Shown: in pieces, positions 29,820 through 37,855 of the stretch | Layout: each line of letters begins with the position of its first letter | Numbering within the stretch: position 1 is the first letter of the stretch | Assembly: GCF_002206625.1 (NCBI RefSeq) | Contig: NZ_NGUP01000003.1 | Span: 518,968-582,967, forward strand | DNA: 64,000 nucleotides | Direction: 5' to 3' | DNA from: Polynucleobacter campilacus | GTDB taxonomy: Bacteria; Pseudomonadota; Gammaproteobacteria; Burkholderiales; Burkholderiaceae | Notes under the pieces: generated by a model | The model's database searches: none | Told to the model about the DNA's origin: nothing | Seen by the model: only the letters and a program-made list of their open reading frames with translations | Translations under genes and position numbers: made by a program

Positions 29820-30266
29820 CTACTTTTTAGACTTATATTTTTGTATGGCGCCTTTTAAATCGGAATATTCCTCACATCCAAAAGTACAGGCTTTATCTAA
29901 TCTCGCCAATAGCGCCTCAGCTCCCAGCAAATCATTATTAATCAACTTAAGCTTGCCATAGTACTCAAGAGCGCCTCGATGCTCAGGGTCTATTTTCAAT
30001 GCGGCTTGATAATATTTTTCAGCGCCCACCAGGTCAGGCGGTTGTTTTTTACGAAGGCTGTAACCTAACAAATTATTCCAATCTGCAGAACTTGTTTCGT
30101 TAGCTGCCTGTAATTGTTTGATAGCCTGATCGTATTTTTCTGACTTAACACTTGTCCTTGCTTCAGTCAGCCAAACTGGGTCTGACTTAGTAGGTGCAGT
30201 ATCTGCGGCCCAAGAAGTTCCTATTAAAGACATGAGTAATAAAAACGTAAAAGATAAATATTTCAT
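29820..30266 (-). CDS. Exported TPR-repeat protein
   Basis: A 148-residue protein with a signal peptide (KYLSFTFLLLMSLIGTSWAADT) and two to three TPR-like helices pairs, clearest in WNNLLGYSLRKKQPPDLVGAEKYYQAALKIDPEHRGALEYYGKL. Two Cys near the C-terminus (ACTFGCEE) may form a disulfide in the periplasm. The ATG at 30266 is preferred over one four codons upstream because the signal peptide then starts normally. Likely a protein-binding partner; the target is unknown. Confidence 0.83.
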   Translation of the reverse strand: MKYLSFTFLLLMSLIGTSWAADTAPTKSDPVWLTEARTSVKSEKYDQAIKQLQAANETSSADWNNLLGYSLRKKQPPDLVGAEKYYQAALKIDPEHRGALEYYGKLKLINNDLLGAEALLARLDKACTFGCEEYSDLKGAIQKYKSKK

Positions 30267-30296
30267 AAAGACCTCCAAGTAAAATTGTCTAATGCC

Positions 30297-30881
30297 CTAC
30301 AGCTGAGGACTTAGGTAGATTGTGTGAGAAAGATATTCTCCATTTTTATTCACCCGCACTAAAACCATGTCGCCTACTCCAACGACTTTTCCGGTGAAGG
30401 CCTGAATATTCACATGGTGCGTTACTAGAATAATTGGTGTCTTAGATTGCCTGGCTAACTCATTTTTAATGAACGTCTCCAATGCTTTGGTTTGCTTCTT
30501 CTCTAGACTCATATTATCGAAAAATGACCCTAGTGATGCTTCCGTTTTTACCGGTCCTTTATTGAGCAGATTTGCCGTATCCAAGCACCTACACCATGGG
30601 CTACTAAACACCTCTGCTTTTTGAATCCCTTGGTTAGCCAACCATGCCCCAATTGCCTTGGCCTGTCTTTTGCCGTAATCACCCAAGTTACGCTGCGTAG
30701 AGCACTGGCCAATGACATACCCAGCAGGATCTCCATAGCCAGGGGCATCGGCATGCCTCATCAGCAAGACATGCTGGCCATCCTGCAAATCACCCGCTAA
30801 AGAAGCTATCGCTTGCTGGGCAATAAAAAGACTGCCTAGAAGAAAAATACATAGGGAGATTGTTCGATTAAAACGAGTCAT
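30297..30881 (-). CDS. Exported histidine phosphatase family protein
   Basis: A 194-residue protein with a signal peptide (ISLCIFLLGSLFIAQQAIAS) and the histidine-phosphatase core: LLMRHADAPG with the accepting His, FSSPWCRCLDTA and ILVTHHVNIQAF with the second His. Periplasmic members of this kind are often SixA- or Ais-like, so it may act on phosphorylated envelope components; substrate not known. It lies upstream of the TPR and lipase genes on the same strand, just outside the tRNA-Phe-linked island. Confidence 0.83.
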   Translation of the reverse strand: MTRFNRTISLCIFLLGSLFIAQQAIASLAGDLQDGQHVLLMRHADAPGYGDPAGYVIGQCSTQRNLGDYGKRQAKAIGAWLANQGIQKAEVFSSPWCRCLDTANLLNKGPVKTEASLGSFFDNMSLEKKQTKALETFIKNELARQSKTPIILVTHHVNIQAFTGKVVGVGDMVLVRVNKNGEYLSHTIYLSPQL

Positions 30882-30951
30882 AGCATTTCATTATTTGTAA
30901 GTAAGCCACCCCATCGTAATAGATGCTTAATAATTCTGCCAAGCTGGGTGA

Positions 30952-30976
30952 AAATAGCCCAAGCAGTGGGCTATTT
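30952..30976 (-). terminator. Hairpin terminator behind sensor kinase gene
   Basis: AAATAGCCCA and TGGGCTATTT form a perfect 10-bp stem, followed on the minus strand by a short T-tract. Nearly the same hairpin is found at 32508-32532. Confidence 0.85.
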
Positions 30977-30980
30977 ATAT

Positions 30981-31003
30981 TTTTGGTGGCAATGGCGAAA
31001 TGG
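30981..31003 (-). repeat. Highly decayed tRNA-Phe 3'-end fragment (copy 1)
   Basis: TTGGTGGC plus a degraded GGCGAA segment follows a hairpin in the same layout as better-preserved copies at 32.5 and 40.0 kb. On its own the match would be too weak; the shared hairpin and position behind a stop codon support it. Confidence 0.4.
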
Positions 31004-31032
31004 GCCGGGCCTAAGGATATTTGGCTCTAGCT

Positions 31033-32451
31033 CTAGGCGGCCGATGGAAGTTCAAACACAAACGTAGCGCCGCCACCAACAGTATCTTCATAATGAATCG
31101 AGCCGCCACATCTAGTGACAATATGCTTACAAAGCCACAAGCCCAAACCCATACCAGATTGTTTAGTAGTACTTAGTAATTCAAATAACTGAGGCTTAAA
31201 TTCGGCAGACACGCCATCCCCGTTATCAGAAATACTTAAGCGAATAAGCTGGCCAGATTTAGTGGCCTCTATCGTAATTCGGCGTTGGAGGGTTCCCGAG
31301 TTAGCCAAAGCCTGTAAGGCGTTATTCATCAAGTTCAATATGACTTGTTCAATTTCGGTGGCATTTACCTTAACCATCAACTGCTCATCAACTCGAAGTT
31401 GAATTTGGATATTTTTCGACTTCAGTTCTGGCATAACAATATCTAATACTTTAGAGATCAAATTGCCTAATTGGACCTCTTCAGCGCTTGAGTCACTCTC
31501 GATAAATATTGACCTGAGTGATTTGACAATCGTCGCCGCACGATGGTTATCCGCCTCTAGAGAATCTAAAATCTCCTTCCCCAACTCAGGACTAATAACG
31601 CCCTTTTCTAATTTCATTTTAAGAAACTGGATATTCAGATTTGATGCACCAAGGGGTTGATTGAGTTCATGAGCAATAGATGCCGACAGAGCGCCAGTGG
31701 CCGAAGTCTTGTTAGCCTTGAGTAGGCCATAGATCAAGCGCTCCTTTTCTTTTAATAGGGCAATAATTTTGGAGCTTTCCTGTATCGCTTGAGCCTTTTC
31801 AATACTTATTTTTTCTAGCCAATAACCGAGGACTGCCACATAAGATAGGATTGAGATACCAAGCCATACCCATCTGATTGAAGAGCTAATTACACCTTCT
31901 TGATACAAGTTAGGGGTAGATAATCCACCATCAATGTACAAGGCAGTAAGCCTGGCAATAGTAAGGACTAATTCGATAGCAACGGTGTAAATCAAAAACC
32001 TAAGTTGGTTGGAGCGAATCTCCTTAAGGCGCCTCAACTCCCTGAGCTCCCAAACAAAACATGAGGCTGCTATAAGACTGATCAAGCCAACCCTTTGTAT
32101 AAAGAATCCATTTTGTCTTAAGTATTCAAATAAAACAGCGAAAACCAACAAGCCCGCAAGAACAAGAATGTTCATATTTTTTGGAATCGGGCCGTTAAGA
32201 GAGCGGCAAAATAATCCAAAGTAAATAAAATTTGCAACAAAACAAGTGTTTGCTAATGTCAGCAAGCTTAAGGATATTGTTGATGCTAACGCGAATAGCG
32301 TAAATGAAGTGGCAGTAAGCGTGAGGGCAGTGAGCCAAAGTTTTTCAGATTGGCTTGCCTTGCCCAGCGTTAATATAAACCTTGAGCCATAAAGCAATCC
32401 CCATAGGATCAGGGCAAATACAAGAAAGAATATTTCGTTTGCGTATTTCAT
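31033..32451 (-). CDS. Orphan membrane sensor histidine kinase
   Basis: A 472-residue kinase. The N-terminal half has about seven hydrophobic helices (residues 5-210), resembling 7TM-type input modules, then a short coiled coil. H261 in ASIAHELNQPLGA is the phosphorylated His; NLMNNALQAL (N box), SDNGDGV (G1) and GMGLGLWLC (G2) form the ATPase domain. No response regulator is adjacent, so it is an orphan. It is the leftmost gene of the series followed by hairpin and tRNA-Phe-like fragments. Signal and partner unknown. Confidence 0.88.
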   Translation of the reverse strand: MKYANEIFFLVFALILWGLLYGSRFILTLGKASQSEKLWLTALTLTATSFTLFALASTISLSLLTLANTCFVANFIYFGLFCRSLNGPIPKNMNILVLAGLLVFAVLFEYLRQNGFFIQRVGLISLIAASCFVWELRELRRLKEIRSNQLRFLIYTVAIELVLTIARLTALYIDGGLSTPNLYQEGVISSSIRWVWLGISILSYVAVLGYWLEKISIEKAQAIQESSKIIALLKEKERLIYGLLKANKTSATGALSASIAHELNQPLGASNLNIQFLKMKLEKGVISPELGKEILDSLEADNHRAATIVKSLRSIFIESDSSAEEVQLGNLISKVLDIVMPELKSKNIQIQLRVDEQLMVKVNATEIEQVILNLMNNALQALANSGTLQRRITIEATKSGQLIRLSISDNGDGVSAEFKPQLFELLSTTKQSGMGLGLWLCKHIVTRCGGSIHYEDTVGGGATFVFELPSAA

Positions 32452-32507
32452 AGATTTGAATATTACTACTCTTATAAAGAACCCTGCTTGATGGAGATGC
32501 CCTAAGA

Positions 32508-32532
32508 AAATAGCCCAACAAGTGGGCTATTT
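32508..32532 (-). terminator. Hairpin terminator behind FAH-family gene
   Basis: AAATAGCCCA / TGGGCTATTT 10-bp stem, loop ACAAG; near-copy of the hairpin at 30952. Confidence 0.85.
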
Positions 32533-32535
32533 AGA

Positions 32536-32562
32536 CTCTTGGTGGTCCGGGGCGAAATCTAC
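32536..32562 (-). repeat. tRNA-Phe 3'-end fragment (copy 2)
   Basis: CTCTTGGTGGTCCGGGGCG followed by AAATCTACCC corresponds, with several changes, to the CCA end, acceptor and T-arm of the tRNA-Phe at 49122. It lies between the FAH-family stop codon and the hairpin. Confidence 0.65.
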
Positions 32563-32600
32563 CCAGGCTGAGAATGTCATATCTTTTTATGCCGCCAATC

Positions 32601-33626
32601 TCAAGACACGGTAAATTTAAGATTACCTAGCTTCTCAACACGCGTTTCAAGTTTGTCTCCGGGCTTAAGCCATATCTGCTTGTCTTTGGGGTAGCCTGTA
32701 ATGACACCCTCTGGCGTGCCAGTAAAAATAATATCGCCTGGCTCTAGAGTAAAAATTTTAGAGGCATAGCTCACAATCTGAGCACAATTAAAAACCATAT
32801 CGTTAGTATTAGATGATTGACGGACCTCACCATTAACATATTGCTCAATCTTCAGTTGATTTGGATTGCCAACTAGATCTGAAGTCACAATGTATGGGCC
32901 TATGGGTGCAAAACCATCATTGGTTTTGCCAATCATCCACTGACTACTGCGTTGCTGTAAGTCACGTGCCGTAAAGTCTTGTCCTGTTGCATAGCCAAAC
33001 ACATATGACAAGGCATCAGCCTCACTAACGTTGTATGCGCGCTTGCCCATCACAATAACTAACTCTGCTTCGTAATCAAACTTTTCTGCATTTACTAATG
33101 ATGCCTTTACAACCCCATTATGACTATTGAGTGTGTTGTTAAATTTATTAAATAAAATTGGTAATGTTGGAATGGGATTATTAGTTTCTTTGGCATGCTT
33201 TGCATAGTTCAATCCTACGCAGATAATTTTCTCAGGGTTGGTAATAGCAGGTGCATATTCGATTTTATTTTCATCCAAAAATAAATCTGGGCCGCCCTTA
33301 CTCAAGGCCAAACTCACCAACTTACCTAGGCCTTGATCGCCATTCTGAATCAAATCATCAGTATTGATTGGCGCCTTCACCTTAAACTGTTTTGCCGCCC
33401 TAGAAACGTCTAAAATTCCCTTGTCTGTCTTTACGCCTAAGACGTATTTATTGTTCACTTTATAATTTAAAACAGCCATATTCTTTGCCATCTCGGGATT
33501 GGCAATCCTTACAGCCCCTGCACCAGGTCCAGCTGCCTCAGCCTGATTTGAAATAAAAGGGGTTGTTAGCGCTGCACCGCCAGCTAAGGCGGACACCTTT
33601 AAAAACTCTCGTCTTTGGTTGCTCAT
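32601..33626 (-). CDS. Tat-exported fumarylacetoacetate hydrolase family protein
   Basis: A 341-residue protein. The first 32 residues form a twin-arginine signal: QRREFLKVSALAGGAALTTP then AEA cleavage. The rest is a complete FAH-family catalytic domain: ICVGLNYAKHAKETN, FDYEAELVIVMGKRA with metal-binding acidic residues, GYATGQDFTARDLQ and the C-terminal PGDIIFTGTPEGV. Family members cleave C-C bonds or decarboxylate acylpyruvates and are normally cytoplasmic; the Tat signal would send the folded, metal-loaded enzyme to the periplasm. Substrate unknown. Confidence 0.88.
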   Translation of the reverse strand: MSNQRREFLKVSALAGGAALTTPFISNQAEAAGPGAGAVRIANPEMAKNMAVLNYKVNNKYVLGVKTDKGILDVSRAAKQFKVKAPINTDDLIQNGDQGLGKLVSLALSKGGPDLFLDENKIEYAPAITNPEKIICVGLNYAKHAKETNNPIPTLPILFNKFNNTLNSHNGVVKASLVNAEKFDYEAELVIVMGKRAYNVSEADALSYVFGYATGQDFTARDLQQRSSQWMIGKTNDGFAPIGPYIVTSDLVGNPNQLKIEQYVNGEVRQSSNTNDMVFNCAQIVSYASKIFTLEPGDIIFTGTPEGVITGYPKDKQIWLKPGDKLETRVEKLGNLKFTVS

Positions 33627-33781
33627 AGTCTCTCCGTATTTACTTCTTATAGTTAATGTTTTTACTCCGGTTAATAATCTAACATAGGGTAAATATCCTC
33701 ATGCTAGGGATTACCCGTGAGTACCTTATAGAATAAAGTTACTAGCTCTAGAGTTCATTAACAGAGTGAGCTATTTAAATG

Positions 33782-33815
33782 GTTGGTAGTGCGAGCCAGA
33801 ATCGACTAAGACCGG
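33782..33815 (-). repeat. Decayed tRNA-Phe 3'-end fragment (copy 3)
   Basis: GTTGGTAGTGCGAGCCAGAA followed by TCGACTAAG aligns loosely with the CCA end and T-arm of tRNA-Phe, and a worn GAGTGAGCTATTTAAAT sits where other copies have a hairpin. It lies 12 bp behind the stop of the EamA remnant. Confidence 0.5.
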
Positions 33816-33827
33816 TAATGCCAAACT

Positions 33828-33944
33828 CTATTTCTTGTTCACTAGCGAAACTCCTAAGACTGCGATAAGGCCGCCAACCACCATAGAAATTAATATCGGC
33901 TCACCAAGCAATACCGCAGAAAATAGCACTCCAAATGCTGGAAC
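33828..33944 (-). pseudogene. C-terminal remnant of an EamA/DMT transporter
   Basis: About 38 codons in one frame read PAFGVLFSAVLLGEPILIS then MVVGGLIAVLGVSLVNKK and a TAG stop (33828-33830), which is the last two helices of an EamA permease. The reading frame is cut at 33945 by the fold-back mini-element and no upstream part of the gene is found beyond it (34037 onward), so the rest was deleted. It is not the same sequence as the intact EamA gene at 24655. Confidence 0.82.
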
Positions 33945-34036
33945 TGAACTGACCTGATTTTTAGTACCACTCCAGAAGAGAGGATTTTTGATAATCTTCA
34001 CCTTAAAGGAGTGGTACTAAAAATCAGGTCAGTTCA
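33945..34036. mobile_element. 92-bp fold-back mini-element derived from the IS407-like element
   Basis: Perfect 29-bp inverted repeats: TGAACTGACCTGATTTTTAG (33945 on) through ACCACTCC, and its reverse complement at 34008-34036. Both ends equal the orfA-side end of the IS at 43059-44328, and the interior (33974-34007) is that IS's orfA leader with two small changes. The junction falls on GGAGTG, present both in the IS leader and in its terminal repeat. No flanking duplication is evident, and it abuts the EamA remnant. Confidence 0.88.
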
Positions 34037-34115
34037 ACAATAAAAAACTACTTTAAGTTTTCACAAAAAGTGGTCAAGCCCGTAGGAGCCGGCAATCAGA
34101 ACTAATTATTAGAAT

Positions 34116-34433
34116 TTATGATTTCTTCATTAGAAATGGGGGAATATGACTATCTACTGGAGCCACCACATATCTTGTTGGCATGATTGAGGGGGCTTGG
34201 CTCATGGCATTTAAATCAACGTTTAATGCTTGAGCATAAACATTAGAGTAGCTCATGATCTTTTCTAGATTACTTTCAAAAGCAAAAAGATTGCCATTCT
34301 CAATATGAACCAATTGGGCAACACTAAGTCCACATTGTTTAGATATATGCTGAAGATTTGCTCGCTGTGCTTCCCGCGAACTTCGCAATAGCTTACCTAT
34401 TTGCTTGGCAGAACGAATATCGACTGGAGACAC
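34116..34433 (-). CDS. Small helix-turn-helix (Xre/Cro-like) regulator
   Basis: A 105-residue protein. Residues 11-60 form a HTH_25/Xre-like domain: IGKLLRSSREAQRANLQHIS, KQCGLSVAQLVHIENGN. The C-terminal part is Pro/Met-rich and unlike known domains. The start is GTG at 34433 with no strong ribosome site. Nothing is adjacent on the same strand except the mini-element, so its targets are unknown. It could be the DNA-binding part of a RodZ-like or phage-type regulator that lost its partner. Confidence 0.65.
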   Translation of the reverse strand: MSPVDIRSAKQIGKLLRSSREAQRANLQHISKQCGLSVAQLVHIENGNLFAFESNLEKIMSYSNVYAQALNVDLNAMSQAPSIMPTRYVVAPVDSHIPPFLMKKS

Positions 34434-34562
34434 GTTGCACCATAATAAAGAATGGATGTAAATCTTATATGGAATTCAATCACTTATGCAACTAAGGGAT
34501 AACACTAATATTTGGTTACAAGAAGCTAAATTTAGAATCTTTTTAAAAAATAGCCTAGTCAG

Positions 34563-34653
34563 CGTCGTTTTAAACGACATTGACTGACACAAGGATGGCG
34601 ACTCCTTGTCGTGAATGGGGTACCCAGAGTATGAAATGTCCTTTAAAAGGACG
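34563..34653. repeat. TTTAAA-palindrome repeat, copy A
   Basis: Contains GTCGTTTTAAACGAC (34564-34578), then a hairpin ACAAGGA/TCCTTGT (34589-34609) and GTCCTTTAAAAGGAC (34638-34652). The 466-bp gene-free interval 34434-34899 holds this repeat and otherwise AT-rich sequence with no recognised feature. Confidence 0.85.
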
Positions 34654-34899
34654 TTTATATGAATTTTTCCATAATTTTATTTCATATTTGACGTCTGTAT
34701 ATCAAGCTCAATTGTGACAATTTCACCTCTTAAAATTTAGCTCTCAATATTTCAGTTAACGATAGATTTGTCACATTTATTAATTGAAGATGCAATCTAC
34801 TTATGGGAGATGAAGAGCAATTCTGCTCCTTTCCGGTCTCCTCAGTTTGCTCTAACAGCCCATAGGTAACCATGTCTGATTAATTTAGGGAGAGCACTA

Positions 34900-35079
34900 A
34901 TGACTACCTTTACTACTGAAGATCGCGAACTTGTTGAAAAAGAGCCTATTCCCTTTTATGGCCACTGCCCCTTAACGGACCCATCTACCAAGGACAAGAA
35001 TCCGCTTTTGCATCCGGTGCTCAAGAAAATTAAAGTGGAATACAGGGTTGATGACAGCAGTGAGGATTTGGAAGATTAG
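34900..35079 (+). CDS. Small acidic hypothetical protein
   Basis: Fifty-nine residues, reading TTFTTEDRELVEKEPIPFYG at the start and ending in an acidic tail DDSSEDLED. A strong AGGGAGAG ribosome site lies 8 bases before the ATG. It is tail to tail with another small gene (stops 4 bp apart). No known family; the acidic C-terminus resembles that of other tiny proteins in this island. Confidence 0.62.
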   Translation: MTTFTTEDRELVEKEPIPFYGHCPLTDPSTKDKNPLLHPVLKKIKVEYRVDDSSEDLED

Positions 35080-35082
35080 GCT

Positions 35083-35259
35083 TTAATGCTCTTTATGTTT
35101 CTTACCCAACTTCTCGGGTTTACCATTTCCATAAAGACACCACTGTTTGATTTCCTCAGTGAGATGTTCAACATCCTTCATCTTCAAATTCTTAAAGTCT
35201 TCAAGCCCAATAGTTCCAGTCACTCTTAGTTTTTCTATAGCCTCTTTTAATGCGCTCAT
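35083..35259 (-). CDS. Small basic hypothetical protein
   Basis: Fifty-eight residues, starting SALKEAIEKLRVTGTIGLED and ending in a Lys/His tail (KPEKLGKKHKEH). AAAGG lies upstream of the ATG at 35257-35259. Helix-rich, no membrane segment. It converges with the acidic protein at 34900; opposite charges make a pairing conceivable but there is no direct evidence. Confidence 0.55.
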   Translation of the reverse strand: MSALKEAIEKLRVTGTIGLEDFKNLKMKDVEHLTEEIKQWCLYGNGKPEKLGKKHKEH

Positions 35260-35486
35260 CTTGAAGCCTTTTCTTGTTGAAATTGATTTTTTGACTCTAA
35301 TTTAGGTCATTTTTTACGAGATTAATGCAGGTTTAATCTATTTTGAGGCATTTTGGAGTTTTATGACCAAATGACGACAAATAGTTCTTTTAATCCTAAA
35401 CGTTATTTTTTGTCACGCAATATTCATTAAGAAGGCTCATACTATGTAAGTAGTAACCCTAGTATTTTTAACAAAAGGAGCCTTCA

Positions 35487-35648
35487 ATGACACAATTATT
35501 GAGTCTCTTAAATCAAGTCTTTGGCAACCAAACCAAAAGCAATGATTTAGAGCAATACATCAACAGCCACAACCCTAATAGCCATCAGCAAGTAGAGCAA
35601 CTTACTCGTGACTACCTGCATCACTACACCAATTCTAGGGGGCTATAA
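35487..35648 (+). CDS. DUF3563-like small protein
   Basis: Fifty-three residues beginning TQLLSLLNQVFGNQTKSNDL and containing an EQYINSH...VEQLTRDY segment that resembles DUF3563 proteins common in Burkholderiales. AAAAGGAGCC is a strong ribosome site before the ATG. It is followed by a 33-codon gene after 3 bp and by the 64-residue acidic protein, probably one transcript. Function unknown. Confidence 0.62.
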   Translation: MTQLLSLLNQVFGNQTKSNDLEQYINSHNPNSHQQVEQLTRDYLHHYTNSRGL

Positions 35649-35651
35649 ATC

Positions 35652-35753
35652 ATGAAAAAACTAAAACGCCTGTTCATTAAAGCGGCTTTGGCTTGGGTTG
35701 AAGCTCGTAAAGCCTACGCCAGTCGCTATATTAATCACCGCCTAGGTTCATGA
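35652..35753 (+). CDS. 33-residue basic amphipathic peptide
   Basis: The frame KKLKRLFIKAALAWVEARKA then YASRYINHRLGS forms a basic amphipathic helix. It starts 3 bp after the DUF3563-like stop and ends 23 bp before the next gene, so it looks like a real operon member. Comparable tiny proteins follow DUF3563 genes in related bacteria, from memory; no function is assigned. Confidence 0.5.
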   Translation: MKKLKRLFIKAALAWVEARKAYASRYINHRLGS

Positions 35754-35776
35754 GCTTAAATTTAGGAAAACACTAA

Positions 35777-35971
35777 ATGAAGTTAACCGTCTTTCGTTAC
35801 AAAGTCTGGGATCATCAAGATGATGATCATGTCCATGTTGCGCCTTACTATGCCATTCGAGAGTATATCGAGCACTTAGAGGGCGCAACAGTGATTGAAG
35901 ATGATTCGCTAGAAGTTGATGAGTCTGATTTAGATGCTCATGGGCGGATCGCTGTAAGGGATGAGGGATAG
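35777..35971 (+). CDS. Small acidic protein, paralogue of the 38820 gene
   Basis: Sixty-four residues. By eye, about 35 of 64 positions are identical with the protein at 38820-39014, including PYYA, EYIEHL, the EVDESDLD acidic block and GRI. AGGAAAA precedes the ATG. It is the last gene of a three-gene cluster of tiny proteins. No known family; two paralogues within 3 kb, each in a similar small-gene cluster, suggest a conserved but undescribed role. Confidence 0.68.
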   Translation: MKLTVFRYKVWDHQDDDHVHVAPYYAIREYIEHLEGATVIEDDSLEVDESDLDAHGRIAVRDEG

Positions 35972-36015
35972 TTTGTATTGCAGTTGTAAGGATCAGCACA
36001 TGTCCTTACAACTTT

Positions 36016-36402
36016 TTATATCTGACTGGCATCTTTATAAATCTGCTGATGCCCTTTATCCATTAGCTGAAAGAAGCTGTCCATAAATTGATGATGTTGC
36101 TCTGCCATAGCGTTATAAATGGTTAGATTCGTTTGTCCAAATGCTTGACAGGCAATAGTCATAGCGGCCATAAATTCATTAGGCTTACTATGATCAACCG
36201 CTTCAACTACTCTATCAGTAACCCGCTCATTGGCTTCTTGCATTAACTCAATTAATTCTTCGTGTAATTTTTTATGATTTTCAAAAGAATTGCTCGTCAC
36301 AGCCCAAATAGGCATCAGCAAACTATAAAATCCCTCCATAGTTTTCATGGGGTTCATTTGTCCTGATGTCTGTCCTGATCCACCAAAATGGTTTAAGGTC
36401 AT
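36016..36402 (-). CDS. Phasin-like PHA granule protein
   Basis: A 128-residue helical protein with repeated amphipathic stretches (FENHKKLHEELIELMQEANE, MAEQHHQFMDSFFQLMDKGH), typical in style of phasins that coat polyhydroxyalkanoate granules. Sequence match is weak; the assignment rests mainly on its ATGA overlap with the upstream PHB depolymerase gene (36399-36402). Its Met- and His-rich surface is slightly unusual. Confidence 0.6.
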   Translation of the reverse strand: MTLNHFGGSGQTSGQMNPMKTMEGFYSLLMPIWAVTSNSFENHKKLHEELIELMQEANERVTDRVVEAVDHSKPNEFMAAMTIACQAFGQTNLTIYNAMAEQHHQFMDSFFQLMDKGHQQIYKDASQI

Positions 36403-37682
36403 GATTGGTCTCCTGTTGTAGTTACTTGGGAAGGTGAAACTGTTACTTCATGGTGCTGATCAGCATCTTGAATAAATTGGGTAATCATTGGGGCAATCGT
36501 GCGACGAAATACTGCGCCATTAAAGGTTCCGTAATGCCCTACTCCTTGAATCAACTCGTAGCGTTTGTGTTTTTCAGGTAGGTTTGGCGTGATATCAAAT
36601 GCCGCTTTCGTTTGACCAACACCACAAATATCATCCTCTTCACCTTCTATGACCATCAAATAGCTTTTGCGAATATGTTTAGTATCTACCTGATGCCAAC
36701 GGCTCATCATCTTTCCTTGTGGTAAGGAATGTTCTTGAAAGACTTCTTTGATGGTTTGAAGATAAAACTCTTCGGTTAAATCCATCACCGAAAGATATTC
36801 ATCATAAAAAGCCTTACGACGATGAGCCTCTTCTTCATTCCCCCGAACCAATGCCTCATGCATGGCATCAATTGAGATGGCATGGCGATCTGAATTCATG
36901 GCCATAAAACTGTTTAGCTGTAAAAAACCTGGATAAACCCTTCTGCCCATGCCTAAAAATGGTGGTGGCACAGGTTGAATCAAATTTTTCTCAAACCACT
37001 CTAGATCGTGAGATTTTGCAAACTCATTAACCTTGGTTGGATTTACTCGAGTATCAATCGGTCCAGCGATCAGCGTTAATGAGCATGGCTGACAGCGATC
37101 ACCCCAATCTGACATGATGGCAGTAGTTGCAAGGGCGGCTACGGTAGGCTGACACACAGCCAACACATGAGTCTTAGGGCCTAAGAAATGCAAGAAATCA
37201 ATTAAGTAGTCTATAAAATCATTGAGATTAAAGCGATCTTGATTGGTGGGAATGTTCTTGCAATCGAACCAATCAGTAATGTAAACATCATGCTCCGGTA
37301 GCATTGCTTCAACGGTACCTCGCAAAAGGGTCGCGAAATGCCCTGAATAGGGAGCAACAATGAGTAGTTTTGGTTGATGTAATTTTGTGGCTACTTTTTT
37401 GAAATGCACTAATTGGCAATACGTTCGCTTGAGAACTATTTCATCTTGAATCTCAACTGCCCCTCCATTAACCTCAGTCTCATGAATACCCCACTCCGGC
37501 TTGAGATGAGCGCCTGACAATTGCTCTATGACATCTAGCCAAGCAAGATTAGATTTATGGAGTTCAGTATTAATAAATGGGTTGGCCGCACTATTTAAAG
37601 TAGCCCGCACAATCCTGAGAGATTGACGCATTGGTCTAATACTGGAAGCAATTGTGTTTTGCAAAAGGTATAGCATACCCAT
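36399..37682 (-). CDS. phaZ: Intracellular polyhydroxybutyrate depolymerase
   Basis: A 427-residue alpha/beta-hydrolase of the intracellular PHB depolymerase family. C177 in LAVCQPTVAALA occupies the nucleophile position, as in Ralstonia-type PhaZa enzymes that use Cys instead of Ser. GPIDTRVNPTKVNEFA and the C-terminal ELIQGVGHYGTFNGAVFR (with the likely catalytic His) are family blocks. It degrades PHB granules to release 3-hydroxybutyrate. Overlaps the phasin-like gene by 4 bp. No PHA synthase is in the window. Confidence 0.9.
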   Translation of the reverse strand: MGMLYLLQNTIASSIRPMRQSLRIVRATLNSAANPFINTELHKSNLAWLDVIEQLSGAHLKPEWGIHETEVNGGAVEIQDEIVLKRTYCQLVHFKKVATKLHQPKLLIVAPYSGHFATLLRGTVEAMLPEHDVYITDWFDCKNIPTNQDRFNLNDFIDYLIDFLHFLGPKTHVLAVCQPTVAALATTAIMSDWGDRCQPCSLTLIAGPIDTRVNPTKVNEFAKSHDLEWFEKNLIQPVPPPFLGMGRRVYPGFLQLNSFMAMNSDRHAISIDAMHEALVRGNEEEAHRRKAFYDEYLSVMDLTEEFYLQTIKEVFQEHSLPQGKMMSRWHQVDTKHIRKSYLMVIEGEEDDICGVGQTKAAFDITPNLPEKHKRYELIQGVGHYGTFNGAVFRRTIAPMITQFIQDADQHHEVTVSPSQVTTTGDQS

Positions 37683-37750
37683 CCCTTAGCTAAGAGTTTG
37701 AACCCTGATAGTTATCCTAAGATATGACAACTTGATTACAAGTTGTTTAA

Positions 37751-37830
37751 TGTCGTTTAAAACGACATTACAAGCAGTGATGGCAGATAAGCGTCGCTTA
37801 AATCGACGGTTAACCAACGCAGGGATGACC
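37751..37830. repeat. TTTAAA-palindrome repeat, copy B
   Basis: TGTCGTTTAAAACGACA (37751-37767) and GCGTCGCTTAAATCGACG (37791-37808), separated by CAAGCAGTGATGGCAGATAA, which is nearly the same as in copy H at 48924. It lies between phaZ and the 69-residue gene. Confidence 0.85.
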
Positions 37831-37855
37831 ATCATCTGATTCGCCTATAGAGGTC

